From Pseudomonas solani (lineage in GTDB: Bacteria; Pseudomonadota; Gammaproteobacteria; Pseudomonadales; Pseudomonadaceae), in NCBI RefSeq assembly GCF_026072635.1, contig NZ_AP023081.1, forward strand, positions 342,501 through 406,500: a stretch of DNA of 64,000 nt. The letters are read 5' to 3'. Position 1 is the stretch's first letter. Every line of letters begins with the position of its first letter. Below the pieces are notes generated by a model. The model saw only the letters and a program-made list of their open reading frames with translations. It did no database searches and had not been told where the DNA came from. The position numbers and the translations under genes were made by a program. This document shows, piece after piece, positions 8,904 through 17,414 of this stretch.

Positions 8904-9404
8904 ATGACAATGATCCGCCTCTCGAAAGCCGTCATGGTGCTGGCCATGGCCTTCTTCGCCTCGCTGGTGGCGTTCAACAACGTCACCGACTACGCCACCA
9001 ACTTCGCCTTCGTCCACCACGTGTTCCTCATGGACACCACCTTCCCCGGCAACCAGCTGATGTACCGCGCCATCGAGGCGCCCTGGCTGCACCACGCCGG
9101 CTACATGGGCATCATCGCCCTGGAAACCGCCACCGCCCTGCTCTGCTGGCTCGGCGGCCTGCACCTGCTGCGCGCACTGCGGGCCAGCGACGCCGGCTTC
9201 CGCGCGGCCAAGCGCTGGGCCATAGCCGGCCTGACCCTTGGCTTCCTCACCTGGCAGGTGGCATTCATGTCGGTGGGCGGGGAATGGTTCGGCATGTGGA
9301 TGTCGGAGCAGTGGAACGGCGTGCCGGACGCCTTCCGCTTCTTCATCACCCTGCTGGCGGTGCTGATCTACCTGACGCTGCCCAATGACGGCAGCGAGGC
9401 CTGA
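8904..9404 (+). CDS. DUF2165 family integral membrane protein
   Basis: A 166-residue protein with four hydrophobic segments (about 8-28, 60-85, 105-125 and 140-160) and the family's conserved pattern FNNVTDY, FVHHVFLMDTTFP and WMSEQWNG. DUF2165 members are small predicted inner-membrane proteins with no assigned function. ATG 8904 is chosen because AGGAAA lies 8-13 bases upstream and the homology starts directly after; the frame is open much further upstream. It is followed by a terminator hairpin and is probably monocistronic. Confidence 0.8.
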   Translation: MTMIRLSKAVMVLAMAFFASLVAFNNVTDYATNFAFVHHVFLMDTTFPGNQLMYRAIEAPWLHHAGYMGIIALETATALLCWLGGLHLLRALRASDAGFRAAKRWAIAGLTLGFLTWQVAFMSVGGEWFGMWMSEQWNGVPDAFRFFITLLAVLIYLTLPNDGSEA

Positions 9405-9419
9405 GCCCTGCGGCCATGA

Positions 9420-9453
9420 AAAAGCCCCGCCAGCGTGAGCTGTGCGGGGCTTC
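9420..9453. terminator. Hairpin between the DUF2165 gene and tRNA-Arg
   Basis: A 9-bp stem AAGCCCCGC (9422-9430) / GCGGGGCTT (9444-9452). It has A-rich flank on one side and a weak T-run on the other, so it could end the upstream gene and the oncoming tRNA transcript. Confidence 0.65.
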
Positions 9454-9461
9454 GTTATTCA

Positions 9462-9538
9462 TGGTGTCCCAGAGTGGGCTCGAACCACCAACCTTCCCCT
9501 TAGGAGGGGGATGCTCTATCCAATTGAGCTACTGAGAC
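9462..9538 (-). tRNA. tRNA-Arg (anticodon CCU)
   Basis: A 77-nt cloverleaf. The acceptor stem GTCTCAG pairs with CTGGGAC, the anticodon loop is CTCCTAA (CCU), the T-loop is GGTTCGAGCC and the 3' CCA is encoded. It decodes AGG. Confidence 0.95.
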
Positions 9539-9657
9539 AGCGTCCCTGGCAGAGGCCGCCGGGGAACGGGCGGCATGTTAACGGCGCTTGCGCGTTTTGT
9601 CATGCCACTGCCACGGCACTGCACCATACTTCTGCAAAAATCAGAGGGACCTCCGTC

Positions 9658-10134
9658 ATGCCCCAGCCGCTTCCGCAGAACCTGCCCGATTCCCCGTTCA
9701 CCACCGTTACCCTGCGCGCCGCCAGCCCGGCGGATGCACCGGCGCTGGCAGCCCTGCTGCACCAGCTGGGTGAGGACGAATCGCGCCCCGACCCTGCGCT
9801 GCTGGCCTTGCGTCTGAGCGAGTTGCCGAGTGGCCGCGAGGTGGTGGTGGCGGAGCGTGATGGGCGCCTGCTGGGCACTTGCACGGTGATTCTGGTGGAG
9901 CACCTGGCGCACAACTTCGCGCGCTCGGCAATCGTTGAAGACGTGGTGGTGGACAAGGGCGCGCGCGGCCTGGGCATCGGCCAGGCGCTGATGGACAAGG
10001 CCGCCGAACGCGGCCGTGCCTGGGGCTGCTACAAGCTGGTGCTGTCCAGCGGGCAGAGCCGCGAGGCGGCCCATCGCTTCTATGAGTCCCTGGGCTACAA
10101 GCCCCACGGGATCAGCCTGTACCTCGGTATCTGA
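9658..10134 (+). CDS. GNAT-family N-acetyltransferase
   Basis: 158 residues with the single-domain GNAT fold. Beta-4 reads IVEDVVVD, and the acetyl-CoA loop RGLGIGQALM (about residues 105-114) matches the R/QxxGxG/A motif. The C-terminal AAHRFYESLGYKPHG is the usual strand 6-7 region. The substrate is unknown. ATG 9658 follows AGAGGGA at a suitable distance; the longer open frame would run back into the tRNA gene. It stands alone between the tRNA and a convergent dehydrogenase gene. Confidence 0.85.
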   Translation: MPQPLPQNLPDSPFTTVTLRAASPADAPALAALLHQLGEDESRPDPALLALRLSELPSGREVVVAERDGRLLGTCTVILVEHLAHNFARSAIVEDVVVDKGARGLGIGQALMDKAAERGRAWGCYKLVLSSGQSREAAHRFYESLGYKPHGISLYLGI

Positions 10135-10185
10135 CGCTGCTTACGGGAATGGCGGCGTGTTGCGGCCGCCACTCCTGCCGCCGGG

Positions 10186-11241
10186 TCAGACGCGACCGAA
10201 GCGCTCTTCGGCGAGGCGGTCGGCGACCTCGGTGGTGGTACGACCTTCCTCGTCGGCGCGGATGAAGATCTGCCGCAGGGTGTTGCCGATGCCTTCGATG
10301 TGGGCCTTCAGCTCTGCCGCGCTGCCGCCGCTGCGCTCGAAGTAGACGTCGATGATGCCGCCGGCGTTGATGGCGTAGTCGGGCGCGTAGAGGCAGCCGT
10401 TGCGCTTGAGCTCCTCGGCCAGTTGCGCGTCGGCCAACTGGTTGTTGGCACCCCCGGCGATGATCGGCACGCGCAGCGCTTCCAGGCTTTGCGGGTTGAT
10501 GATGCCGCCCATGGCGCAGGGCGCGAAGACGTCGACATTGAGCCCGTAGATTTCATGTTGCAGCACGGCCTTGGCGCCCAGTTGTTCGACGGCGCGGCGC
10601 ACGTTGGCGTCGACGATGTCGGTCACCCAGAGCTCGGCACCGGCGTCACGCAAAAGGCGGGCGAGGTGGAAGCCCACCTGGCCGACGCCCTGGATGGCGA
10701 CGCGCAGGCCCTTGAGGTCGTCGCGACGCAGGCGGTGCTTGACCGCGACCTGGATGCCGATGAATACGCCATAGGCGGTGGACGGCGACGGGTCGCCGCT
10801 GCGCACGCCGCCGTCGAAGGCTTCGCGCTGGTTGGCGCCGGCCACGTGGCGGCTGCGCTCGGCCATGATCTGCATTTCCGCCGGGCCGGTGCCGGAGTCG
10901 GCAGCGGTGATGTAGCGCCCGCCGAGGGTGTCGACGAAATCGCCCATGGCCTGGAACAGCGCTTCGCTCTTGCCGTTGTGGGGGTCGCCGATGATCACCG
11001 CCTTGCCGCCGCCCAGGGGCAGGTTGGCGAGGGCGGATTTGTAGGTCATGCCGCGGGACAGGCGCAGCACGTCACGCAGGGCTTGTTCGTCGTTGGCGTA
11101 GTTCCACATGCGGCACCCGCCGAGTGCGGGGCCGAGGTTGGTGTTGTGGATGGCGATGATGGCCTTGAGGCCGGATGCCTTGTCGTGCCCGAAGACGACC
11201 TGTTCGTGGCCATCGAATTCGACGTGGGAGAAGACGGACAT
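10186..11241 (-). CDS. ldh: Leucine-dehydrogenase-type Glu/Leu/Phe/Val dehydrogenase
   Basis: 351 residues, the usual length for leucine dehydrogenase. The N-terminal substrate domain has LGGCRMWNY and PLGGGKAVI, whose Lys is the catalytic one. The Rossmann domain begins at VAIQGVGQVGFHLA (GxGxxG). It carries out NAD-dependent oxidative deamination of branched-chain (or related) amino acids to 2-oxo acids. ATG 11241 has AGAGGT 6-11 bases upstream. It lies 73 bp downstream of the indolepyruvate oxidoreductase gene on the same strand. The plausible shared role is converting amino acids to 2-oxo acids and then to acyl-CoA. Leu versus Val/Phe preference cannot be read here. Confidence 0.85.
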   Translation of the reverse strand: MSVFSHVEFDGHEQVVFGHDKASGLKAIIAIHNTNLGPALGGCRMWNYANDEQALRDVLRLSRGMTYKSALANLPLGGGKAVIIGDPHNGKSEALFQAMGDFVDTLGGRYITAADSGTGPAEMQIMAERSRHVAGANQREAFDGGVRSGDPSPSTAYGVFIGIQVAVKHRLRRDDLKGLRVAIQGVGQVGFHLARLLRDAGAELWVTDIVDANVRRAVEQLGAKAVLQHEIYGLNVDVFAPCAMGGIINPQSLEALRVPIIAGGANNQLADAQLAEELKRNGCLYAPDYAINAGGIIDVYFERSGGSAAELKAHIEGIGNTLRQIFIRADEEGRTTTEVADRLAEERFGRV

Positions 11242-11314
11242 GGTGTACCTCTGTGTGCGTTTGTCTGGGTGAACGCCGGCCCTCCCCCATGGGAAGGCCG
11301 GTGCTGGGAGGGCG

Positions 11315-14300
11315 TCAGGCAGCCGAGTCGAACAGCCGCACCACGTTGATCTGGGTGGCCAGGAGCTGGGCACGCAGTTGCGCCTCGTGCTCGCGGGCCT
11401 TGGCCAGGCCGGCTTCCTTGACGTGGCCATAGCCGCGGATCTGCTCCGGCAGTTCGGCGATGGCCACCGCGACGCGGTAGTTGTCGCCCCGCAGGTGGGC
11501 GAGCACGGCTTCGAGGTTGTCTTCGTAGCAGCCGATCAGCTCGCGTTCCAGGCGCCGCTCTTCGCTGTAGCCGAAGGGGTCCAGCGCACTGCCACGGAGG
11601 AATTTGAAGGTCGCCAGCAGGCCGAAGGCTTTGAGCATCCAGGGCCCGAAGCTGCGCTTGCGGGGCTGCCCGGTGCTCGGGTCGCGCTTGGCCAGCCAGG
11701 ACGGTGCCAGGTGGAACTGCAGGCGGTAGTCGCCGCTGAACTGGGCCTCGAGCTGCTTGCGGAAATCATCGGCGCTGTAGAGCCGCGCCACTTCGTATTC
11801 GTCCTTGTAGGCGAGGACCTTGAAGTAGTAGCGGGCGACGGCCTCGGTGAGTTCCTGGCCGGCACTGCTGTCGACCAGGCGCACGCGCGCCACCAGGTCG
11901 CTGTAGCGCTTGGCGTAGGCGGCGTCCTGGTAGGCGGTGAGGTAGTCGACGCGGAAGCGGATGATCTCGTCAAGGGTTTCGCAAGGCTTGGCCTGGGCCA
12001 CTTCCGGTGCGGCGAGCTTCTCCACGGCAGGCAGGTCATGGGCGGCACGACGGCCCCAGAGGAAGGCTTCGCAGTTGAGTTTCACCGCCACGCCATTGAG
12101 CTGGATGGCCTTCTCGATGGCTTCGGCGGAGACCGGCACCAGCCCACGCTGGTAGGCATAGCCGAGCATGAACAGGTTGGTGGCGATGCTGTCGCCGAGC
12201 AGCCGCGTGGCCAGGCGGGTGGCGTCGATGAAGTGGGTTTTCTCCGCGCCGACGGCCTCGATCAGCGCCTGCTGCATGGCCTCGCCGGGTACCTGGGCAT
12301 CCGGATTGCGGGTGAACTCGGCAGTGGCGGCCTCGTGGCTGTTGACCACGGCGGTGGCGATGCGCTCGTTGAGCTTGGCCAGGGCCTCTTCGCTGGCGGC
12401 GACCACCAGGTCGCAGCCGAGCAGCAGGTCGGTTTCACCGGCGGCGATGCGCACGGCGTGGATGTCGTCCTGCTTGGCGGCGATGCGGATGTGGGTGATG
12501 ACCGGGCCGAATTTCTGCGCCAGGCCGGCCTGGTCGAGCACGCTGCAGCCCTTGCCTTCGATGTGCGCGGCCATGCCCAGCAATGCACCGACCGTGGTCA
12601 CGCCGCTGCCGCCGACACCGGGCAGGAGAATGTTCCAGGGGCGCTCCAGGCCAGGCTGGCGCGGCTCCGGCAGCACGGTGAAGAGAGCGCCGCTGCCGAC
12701 CGCTTTGGGCTTGCGCAGCTCGCCGCCGTGAACAGTGACGAAGCTGGGGCAGAAGCCTTCGAGGCAGGAGAAGTCCTTGTTGCAGGCGTTCTGGTCGATC
12801 TCGCGCTTGCGCCCCAGTTCGGTTTCCAGAGGCAGTACGGAGAGGCAGTTGGACTTGACGCTGCAGTCGCCGCAGCCCTCGCACACGGCGGGGTTGATGA
12901 AGGCACGCTTGGCCGGGTCCACCAGCTTGCCGCGCTTGCGGCGGCGGCGTTTCTCGGTGGCGCAGGTCTGGTCGTAGATGATCACCGAGACGCCCTTGAA
13001 CTCGCGCAGCTCGCGCTGCACGGCGTCCAGCTCGCGGCGGTGGTGGAAGCTGACGATGGGCGCGAAGGTGGCGCGGGTGGGGTATTTCTCCGGCTCGTCG
13101 GTGACCAGGGCGATGCGTTTGACGCCCTCGGCGAAGACCTGCTGGCTGAGCTGGTCGACGCGCAGTTCGCCGTCGATGGGCTGCCCGCCGGTCATGGCCA
13201 CGGCATCGTTGTAGAGGATCTTGTAGGTGATGTTGACGCCGGCGGCCACGGAGGCGCGCAAGGCCAGTTGGCCGGAGTGGAAATAGGTGCCGTCGCCGAG
13301 GTTCTGGAAGATGTGCGGCGTGTCGGTGAAGGGGGCCTGGCCGATCCAGGTGGCGCCCTCCCCGCCCATCTGGGTGAAGGTGTCGGTGTTGCGGTCCATC
13401 CACTGGGTCATGTAGTGGCAGCCGATACCGCCCTGGGCGCGGCTGCCTTCGGGCAGCTTGGTGGAGGTGTTGTGCGGGCAGCCGGAGCAGAAGTGCGGGG
13501 TGCGCACGGTCTTGTGCTTGGGCTCGGCGAGGGCCTTTTCCTTGGCGGCGAGGAAGGCCAGGCGCGATTCGATCTGCTCGCTGGAGTAGATGGGTGCCAG
13601 GCGCTTGGCGATGACGCGGGCGATCATCGCCGGGGTCAGCTCGCTGAGGTTGGGCAGCAGGGAGTTGCCCTCCTCGTCGAACTCGCCGACCACGCGTGGG
13701 CGCTTGTCCACGGGCCAGTTGTAGAGCTGGCCGGTGAGCTGGTCTTCGATGATGCTGCGCTTTTCCTCGACCACGAGGATTTCGTCCAGGCCCTGGGCGA
13801 ACTGGTGCACGGAGACCGGCTCCAGCGGCCAGCTCATGCCGATCTTCAGCACACGCAGGCCGACCTTGGCGCAGAGTTCATCATCCAGGCCAAGGTCCAC
13901 CAGTGCCTGGCGCACGTCGAGGTAGGACTTGCCGGTGGTGATGATGCCGAGGCGCGGGTTGGGCGAGTCGAGCTTGACCTGGTTGAGGTCATTGGCCAGG
14001 GCGAAGGCCCGGGCGGCGTAGATCTTGTAGGTGTTGAGGCGTTTTTCCTGGGCCAGGGGCGGGTCGGGCCAGCGGATGTGCACGCCGTCTTCGGGGAGGA
14101 CGAAGTCGGTGGGGATCTTCACCTCGATGCGCAGCGGGTCGACGTCCACCACGGCGGAGGAGTCGACGTTCTCGGCGATGGTCTTGAGTGCCACCCAGCA
14201 GCCGCTGTAGCGCGAGAGCTCCCAGCCGATGATGCCGTAGTCGAGGATCTCCTGGACGTTGGCCGGGTTGAGCACCGGGATGGAGGCGGCGATGAAGGCG

Positions 14301-14782
14301 TGCTCGCTCTGGTTGGCGATGCTGGAAGACTTGCAGCCGTGGTCGTCACCGGCCAGCAACAGGACGCCGCCATGGGGCGCGACGCCGGCGGAGTTGCCGT
14401 GCTTGAAGACGTCGCCACAGCGGTCCACACCCGGGCCCTTGCCGTACCACATGGAGAACACGCCGTCGTAGCGCGCGCCGGGGAACAGGCTGGTCTGCTG
14501 GCTGCCCCACACGGCGGTGGCCGCGAGCTCCTCGTTGACGCCCGGCTGGAAGTGGATGTGGTTTTCCTGGAGGAAGGACTTGGCCTCCCAGAGGCTTTTA
14601 TCGAGGTTGCCGAGGGGCGAACCGCGATAGCCGGAGATGAAGCAGGCGGTGTTCAGGCCATGGGCCGTATCGCGTTGCTTCTGCAGCATCGGCAGGCGGG
14701 TAAGCGCCTGGGTGCCGGTGAGGTACAGATGACCGGTTGCAAGCCGGTATTTGTCATCCAGGCGGATCTCGGCCAGAGACAT
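11315..14782 (-). CDS. Fused indolepyruvate:ferredoxin oxidoreductase family protein
   Basis: A 1155-residue single-chain 2-oxoacid:ferredoxin oxidoreductase. The N-terminal alpha-like part starts GYRGSPLGNLD near residue 48, and the middle TPP-binding part includes the CxxCPHNTST-type segment near 430. An iron-sulfur region (about 645-700) has CEGCGDCSVKSNC and further Cys. The gamma-like domain starts at LPGVGGSGVTT near 740, followed by a long C-terminal domain typical of the bacterial fused form. It decarboxylates aryl or branched 2-oxo acids to acyl-CoA with ferredoxin as acceptor. ATG 14782 has AAAGGAG at ideal spacing. It is divergent from an Lrp-type regulator, its likely controller. 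Confidence 0.88.
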   Translation of the reverse strand: MSLAEIRLDDKYRLATGHLYLTGTQALTRLPMLQKQRDTAHGLNTACFISGYRGSPLGNLDKSLWEAKSFLQENHIHFQPGVNEELAATAVWGSQQTSLFPGARYDGVFSMWYGKGPGVDRCGDVFKHGNSAGVAPHGGVLLLAGDDHGCKSSSIANQSEHAFIAASIPVLNPANVQEILDYGIIGWELSRYSGCWVALKTIAENVDSSAVVDVDPLRIEVKIPTDFVLPEDGVHIRWPDPPLAQEKRLNTYKIYAARAFALANDLNQVKLDSPNPRLGIITTGKSYLDVRQALVDLGLDDELCAKVGLRVLKIGMSWPLEPVSVHQFAQGLDEILVVEEKRSIIEDQLTGQLYNWPVDKRPRVVGEFDEEGNSLLPNLSELTPAMIARVIAKRLAPIYSSEQIESRLAFLAAKEKALAEPKHKTVRTPHFCSGCPHNTSTKLPEGSRAQGGIGCHYMTQWMDRNTDTFTQMGGEGATWIGQAPFTDTPHIFQNLGDGTYFHSGQLALRASVAAGVNITYKILYNDAVAMTGGQPIDGELRVDQLSQQVFAEGVKRIALVTDEPEKYPTRATFAPIVSFHHRRELDAVQRELREFKGVSVIIYDQTCATEKRRRRKRGKLVDPAKRAFINPAVCEGCGDCSVKSNCLSVLPLETELGRKREIDQNACNKDFSCLEGFCPSFVTVHGGELRKPKAVGSGALFTVLPEPRQPGLERPWNILLPGVGGSGVTTVGALLGMAAHIEGKGCSVLDQAGLAQKFGPVITHIRIAAKQDDIHAVRIAAGETDLLLGCDLVVAASEEALAKLNERIATAVVNSHEAATAEFTRNPDAQVPGEAMQQALIEAVGAEKTHFIDATRLATRLLGDSIATNLFMLGYAYQRGLVPVSAEAIEKAIQLNGVAVKLNCEAFLWGRRAAHDLPAVEKLAAPEVAQAKPCETLDEIIRFRVDYLTAYQDAAYAKRYSDLVARVRLVDSSAGQELTEAVARYYFKVLAYKDEYEVARLYSADDFRKQLEAQFSGDYRLQFHLAPSWLAKRDPSTGQPRKRSFGPWMLKAFGLLATFKFLRGSALDPFGYSEERRLERELIGCYEDNLEAVLAHLRGDNYRVAVAIAELPEQIRGYGHVKEAGLAKAREHEAQLRAQLLATQINVVRLFDSAA

Positions 14783-14981
14783 GCGGGCGCTCCTTTTATT
14801 TTTATGGCGACCAAGGACGGCTACGGTTAGTGCCATCTTTCTGCCCCGTGGCAGGATCACTGCCCGGGACGCATGCTCAATAATCTGACTGAAGGGTTCT
14901 GCTTTTTTCTTTCTATTTTCGGACTCGAACGCCAATATTGCGCATGATTAATCCAACAAAAATAGTATTACGGACTGACTC
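14783..14981. promoter_or_regulatory. Divergent promoter region of the oxidoreductase and the Lrp-type regulator
   Basis: 199 bp between divergent starts. It contains an AT-rich patch at about 14935-14975 (ATATTGCGCATGATTAATCC), which stands out from the GC-rich flanks and is the likely Lrp/AsnC operator and promoter zone. This is inferred from position and composition only. Confidence 0.45.
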
Positions 14982-15449
14982 ATGCAGAACCCTCTGAGCC
15001 CTATCGATCGCAAGATCCTCCGCCTGCTGCAACACAACGCCGACCTCTCCGCCGCCGAGGTGGCCGAGAAGGTGGAGCTGTCCCAGTCACCCTGCTGGCG
15101 GCGGATCAACCGCATGCAGGAAGACGGCCTGATCGAACGCAAGGTCGCCCTGCTCAATCCCAAGCTGCTGGGCTTCTCCATCACCGTGTTCGTCAACATC
15201 AAGCTCTCGGCCCACGGGCGTAACAACCTCACCGAGTTCGAGAAAGCCATCGTCGGCTACCCGGAGGTACTGGAGTGCTACACCATGGCCGGCGGCTCGG
15301 ATTACCTGCTGAAGGTGGTGGCACGGGATATCGGCAGCTACGAGCGCTTCCTGCGGGACCAGTTGCTGCAGCGGCCGCATGTGCTGGAAGCGCACTCGAA
15401 CATCGCCATGAGCGAGGTCAAGCGCACCACCGAGCTGCCTCTGGATTGA
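14982..15449 (+). CDS. Lrp/AsnC family transcriptional regulator
   Basis: 155 residues. The N-terminal winged helix-turn-helix (LSAAEVAEKVELSQSPCWRRI, about 23-43) is followed by an AsnC/RAM ligand-binding domain with YTMAGGSDYLLKV near residue 97. Such proteins form octamers or hexadecamers and sense amino acids. It is divergent from the oxidoreductase-dehydrogenase gene pair, which fits a local, amino-acid-responsive activator or repressor of that pathway. Length and domain order are normal for the family. Confidence 0.9.
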   Translation: MQNPLSPIDRKILRLLQHNADLSAAEVAEKVELSQSPCWRRINRMQEDGLIERKVALLNPKLLGFSITVFVNIKLSAHGRNNLTEFEKAIVGYPEVLECYTMAGGSDYLLKVVARDIGSYERFLRDQLLQRPHVLEAHSNIAMSEVKRTTELPLD

Positions 15450-15678
15450 CCCGCTGAGCCGCCCATTCCAGAGCGCCTGGATGGCCAGCAAGCGAAGCGG
15501 CGAAAAGGCTCCGTGCAATTTGCAATGTGGAAAAATCGGGCGCCTTGCAAAGTGCACGGGCACACATTCGAAACATCAATGTAAGACTTTGATTTTAAAG
15601 CATTTTTAAAACCATCAAGCTTGGCATGACACCTGCTCTATTCCAGTCATGAGATTTCTGGATGCGAGCCCAATAATC

Positions 15679-15915
15679 ATGAACAGTGTCATCACTCTCC
15701 TCGCAGCAACCGTATTGACGCTCCTGGCCGCCAGCGCGTTCGCCGCTCTGCAGAGCAGCCAGCAGCAACAGGCCGTCAAGCATCTGGTCGAGCGCATCCG
15801 CCCGACGCCGGTGCAGTTCGAGTACGCCACCCAGTCCGGCGACCAGCAACCCAAGGTGAGCCGCCTGCAGAGCAGCGAATGGCAACCCCGCCCCGCCCAG
15901 CGCCTGTCCTTCTGA
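15679..15915 (+). CDS. Small secreted or membrane-anchored hypothetical protein
   Basis: 78 residues with a strongly hydrophobic N-terminus (SVITLLAATVLTLLAASAFA, about 3-22) that could be a signal peptide or anchor. A Gln-rich segment and a basic/Pro tail ending in RPAQRLSF follow. I do not recognise the family. ATG 15679 puts the hydrophobic stretch at the N-terminus; an in-frame ATG at 15649 is also possible. Its stop lies 9 bases before the next small gene, so the two are probably translated from one message. Confidence 0.5.
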   Translation: MNSVITLLAATVLTLLAASAFAALQSSQQQQAVKHLVERIRPTPVQFEYATQSGDQQPKVSRLQSSEWQPRPAQRLSF

Positions 15916-15924
15916 GTGGAGAGC

Positions 15925-16101
15925 ATGGACATGGCCCTGTGGGGAATGCTGTTTCCGGGGATGATCCTGCTGCTGGCGGCCATCGCGTGCGGGGCGCTCT
16001 GGGTGATCGATCGCATCACCGACCAGGGATTGGCGGATGAACAGAAGGCGGAGCGCCAGCGGGACGAGCGCATCGCCAACTATTACGACCCCTTCTTTTA
16101 G
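15925..16101 (+). CDS. Small single-pass membrane protein, hypothetical
   Basis: 58 residues. A transmembrane segment (about 4-27, GMLFPGMILLLAAIACGALWV) is followed by a charged cytoplasmic-type tail ending NYYDPFF. The start is uncertain between ATG 15925, ATG 15931 (GGAG 9-12 bases upstream) and GTG 15916, which abuts the previous stop. It is the second of three tiny membrane-protein genes in a row. No family recognised. Confidence 0.5.
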   Translation: MDMALWGMLFPGMILLLAAIACGALWVIDRITDQGLADEQKAERQRDERIANYYDPFF

Positions 16102-16133
16102 TGACGCGCCACGAATCCGGCGAGGAGATAGAG

Positions 16134-16319
16134 ATGTCGAAGTCAGCCGTGCTGTTCCTGATGCTCAGCCTGGTGTTCACCCTGACCTTGTGGCTGGAGC
16201 CCTGGCAGGCCGCCTGGCCGGTAGCAGCGGTGAAGGTGGCACTGGCGACCAGCGCCGTGCTGTTCGTGGCAGCGTTGCTGGTGGGCAAGCGGGTGAAGTT
16301 CGATCCGGTACTGCGCTGA
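16134..16319 (+). CDS. Small two-pass membrane protein, hypothetical
   Basis: 61 residues with two hydrophobic helices (about 4-20 and 29-51) and a short basic C-terminus (GKRVKFDPVLR). The ATG at 16134 has a perfect AGGAG at 8 bases and starts 32 bases after the preceding small gene, so the three appear to form an operon. No recognised domain. It ends one base before the convergent phnN stop. Confidence 0.55.
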   Translation: MSKSAVLFLMLSLVFTLTLWLEPWQAAWPVAAVKVALATSAVLFVAALLVGKRVKFDPVLR

Positions 16320-16320
16320 G

Positions 16321-16890
16321 TCAGGCTGTGTTGCGCGGGTGATTGAGCAATTGCAGCAGACGCTTCAGCGTTTCTTCCAGCGGGCCTGAGTTGTCCAGGA
16401 CGGACAGGGCCGCGCCTCCCTCTTCCTGCAGCGACGCATTGAAACGGGCGTTGCGTGCCAGGCGGGCCTCTATCTCGGCAGCCGTCTCGCGTCCCCGGGC
16501 CTGAAGGCGCTGGCGCAGAACATCCATCTCCACCGTCAGCAGGATGGCGTGCAGATCGGGGTAGCGACGACGAGCCTCCGGCAGGTAGCCGCGCGAACCG
16601 TTGACCAGCACGTCTTCCCCCGCCTCCAGCCATTCGTCGATCTGCAGCGGAATGCCATAGGACAGCCCATTGGCGTGCCAGCTCATGGCGAAAGCGCCGT
16701 CTCGCTCCATCTCCGTGAACTGCGCGGGACTGACCGCCTGGGCCGCCTCCCCCACCGCTTCGGCCGAACGGGTGATGACCCGGCGCACGATATGGCAGCC
16801 GCTATCGGCGAGCGGCGCGCGTGCGGCATCGAGCAGGCTGTCCTTGCCTGAGCCGGAAGGTCCGATGAGATAGAACAGCCTGCCTTTCAT
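16321..16890 (-). CDS. phnN: Ribose 1,5-bisphosphate phosphokinase PhnN
   Basis: 189 residues, a guanylate-kinase-like fold. The P-loop GPSGSGKDS lies at residues 9-17, RRVITRSAE near 36 and the SWHANGLSYGIP substrate segment near 70. PhnN phosphorylates ribose 1,5-bisphosphate to PRPP, normally within the C-P lyase (phosphonate) operon. Here no phn genes flank it, so it is an orphan copy and may simply supply PRPP. ATG 16890 has AGGTG upstream; the frame extends 12 codons further without a better signal. Confidence 0.85.
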   Translation of the reverse strand: MKGRLFYLIGPSGSGKDSLLDAARAPLADSGCHIVRRVITRSAEAVGEAAQAVSPAQFTEMERDGAFAMSWHANGLSYGIPLQIDEWLEAGEDVLVNGSRGYLPEARRRYPDLHAILLTVEMDVLRQRLQARGRETAAEIEARLARNARFNASLQEEGGAALSVLDNSGPLEETLKRLLQLLNHPRNTA

Positions 16891-17414
16891 CTGTGCACCT
16901 GGGAGCCTGGTCATTGCGAGCGCCACGGCACGGCCATGGCGCTCGCCACCTTACCCGGAAAGCATTTCAGATTGGAGAGGCCGAATGCGCTGGCGCTGTA
17001 TACCGGACGTCGCACAGTAGCGAAATGCCAGTGCTTACTCCGATAGGGGGGACTACGCTTGCAAGATCGCGCTTTTAATCTGCCAGAAGCCCGAATTAGA
17101 GCGCTGGATGTGGCCTCGCGCACGAAATCTCCACGATCTTCAGCGAGGCGGGGAATTTTTACCCCCTACAGCATTCATATGTGGGCCTTTTGCATATTGA
17201 CTCGCATTTCGGACAACTGGTGCTGGCAAAAAGCCGCTACCCAGCGCACAATGCGACACAGATTTGACGTCAAGGAACCGTTTAGGTGACTGCCAAGTCA
17301 TAATGACGCCGATCGCGATGAATGGTTGAACGACTGATGCTAAAGATGGTCAAACCGGTGACAATCACGTAGCTCATTGCCAGCATCGCTCCCTGAACTA
17401 ACCGGTTTAAATGT
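16891..17414. promoter_or_regulatory. Long intergenic region upstream of amrZ
   Basis: 524 bp without a convincing gene. It must hold the phnN and amrZ promoters. A weak extracytoplasmic-sigma-like arrangement (GGAACC near 17275 with TCATA about 17 bases on) fits the AlgU control known for amrZ in P. aeruginosa. An ATTGCCAGC stretch near 17377 resembles the AT-GCC core seen at AmrZ sites and could serve autoregulation. Both are tentative. Confidence 0.35.

Noticed and set aside
11378..14830. A 1150-codon open frame antisense to the indolepyruvate oxidoreductase gene
   Set aside because: High-GC shadow frame: Ala/Gly/Val/His/Gln-rich, no domain, and the opposite strand carries a well conserved enzyme.
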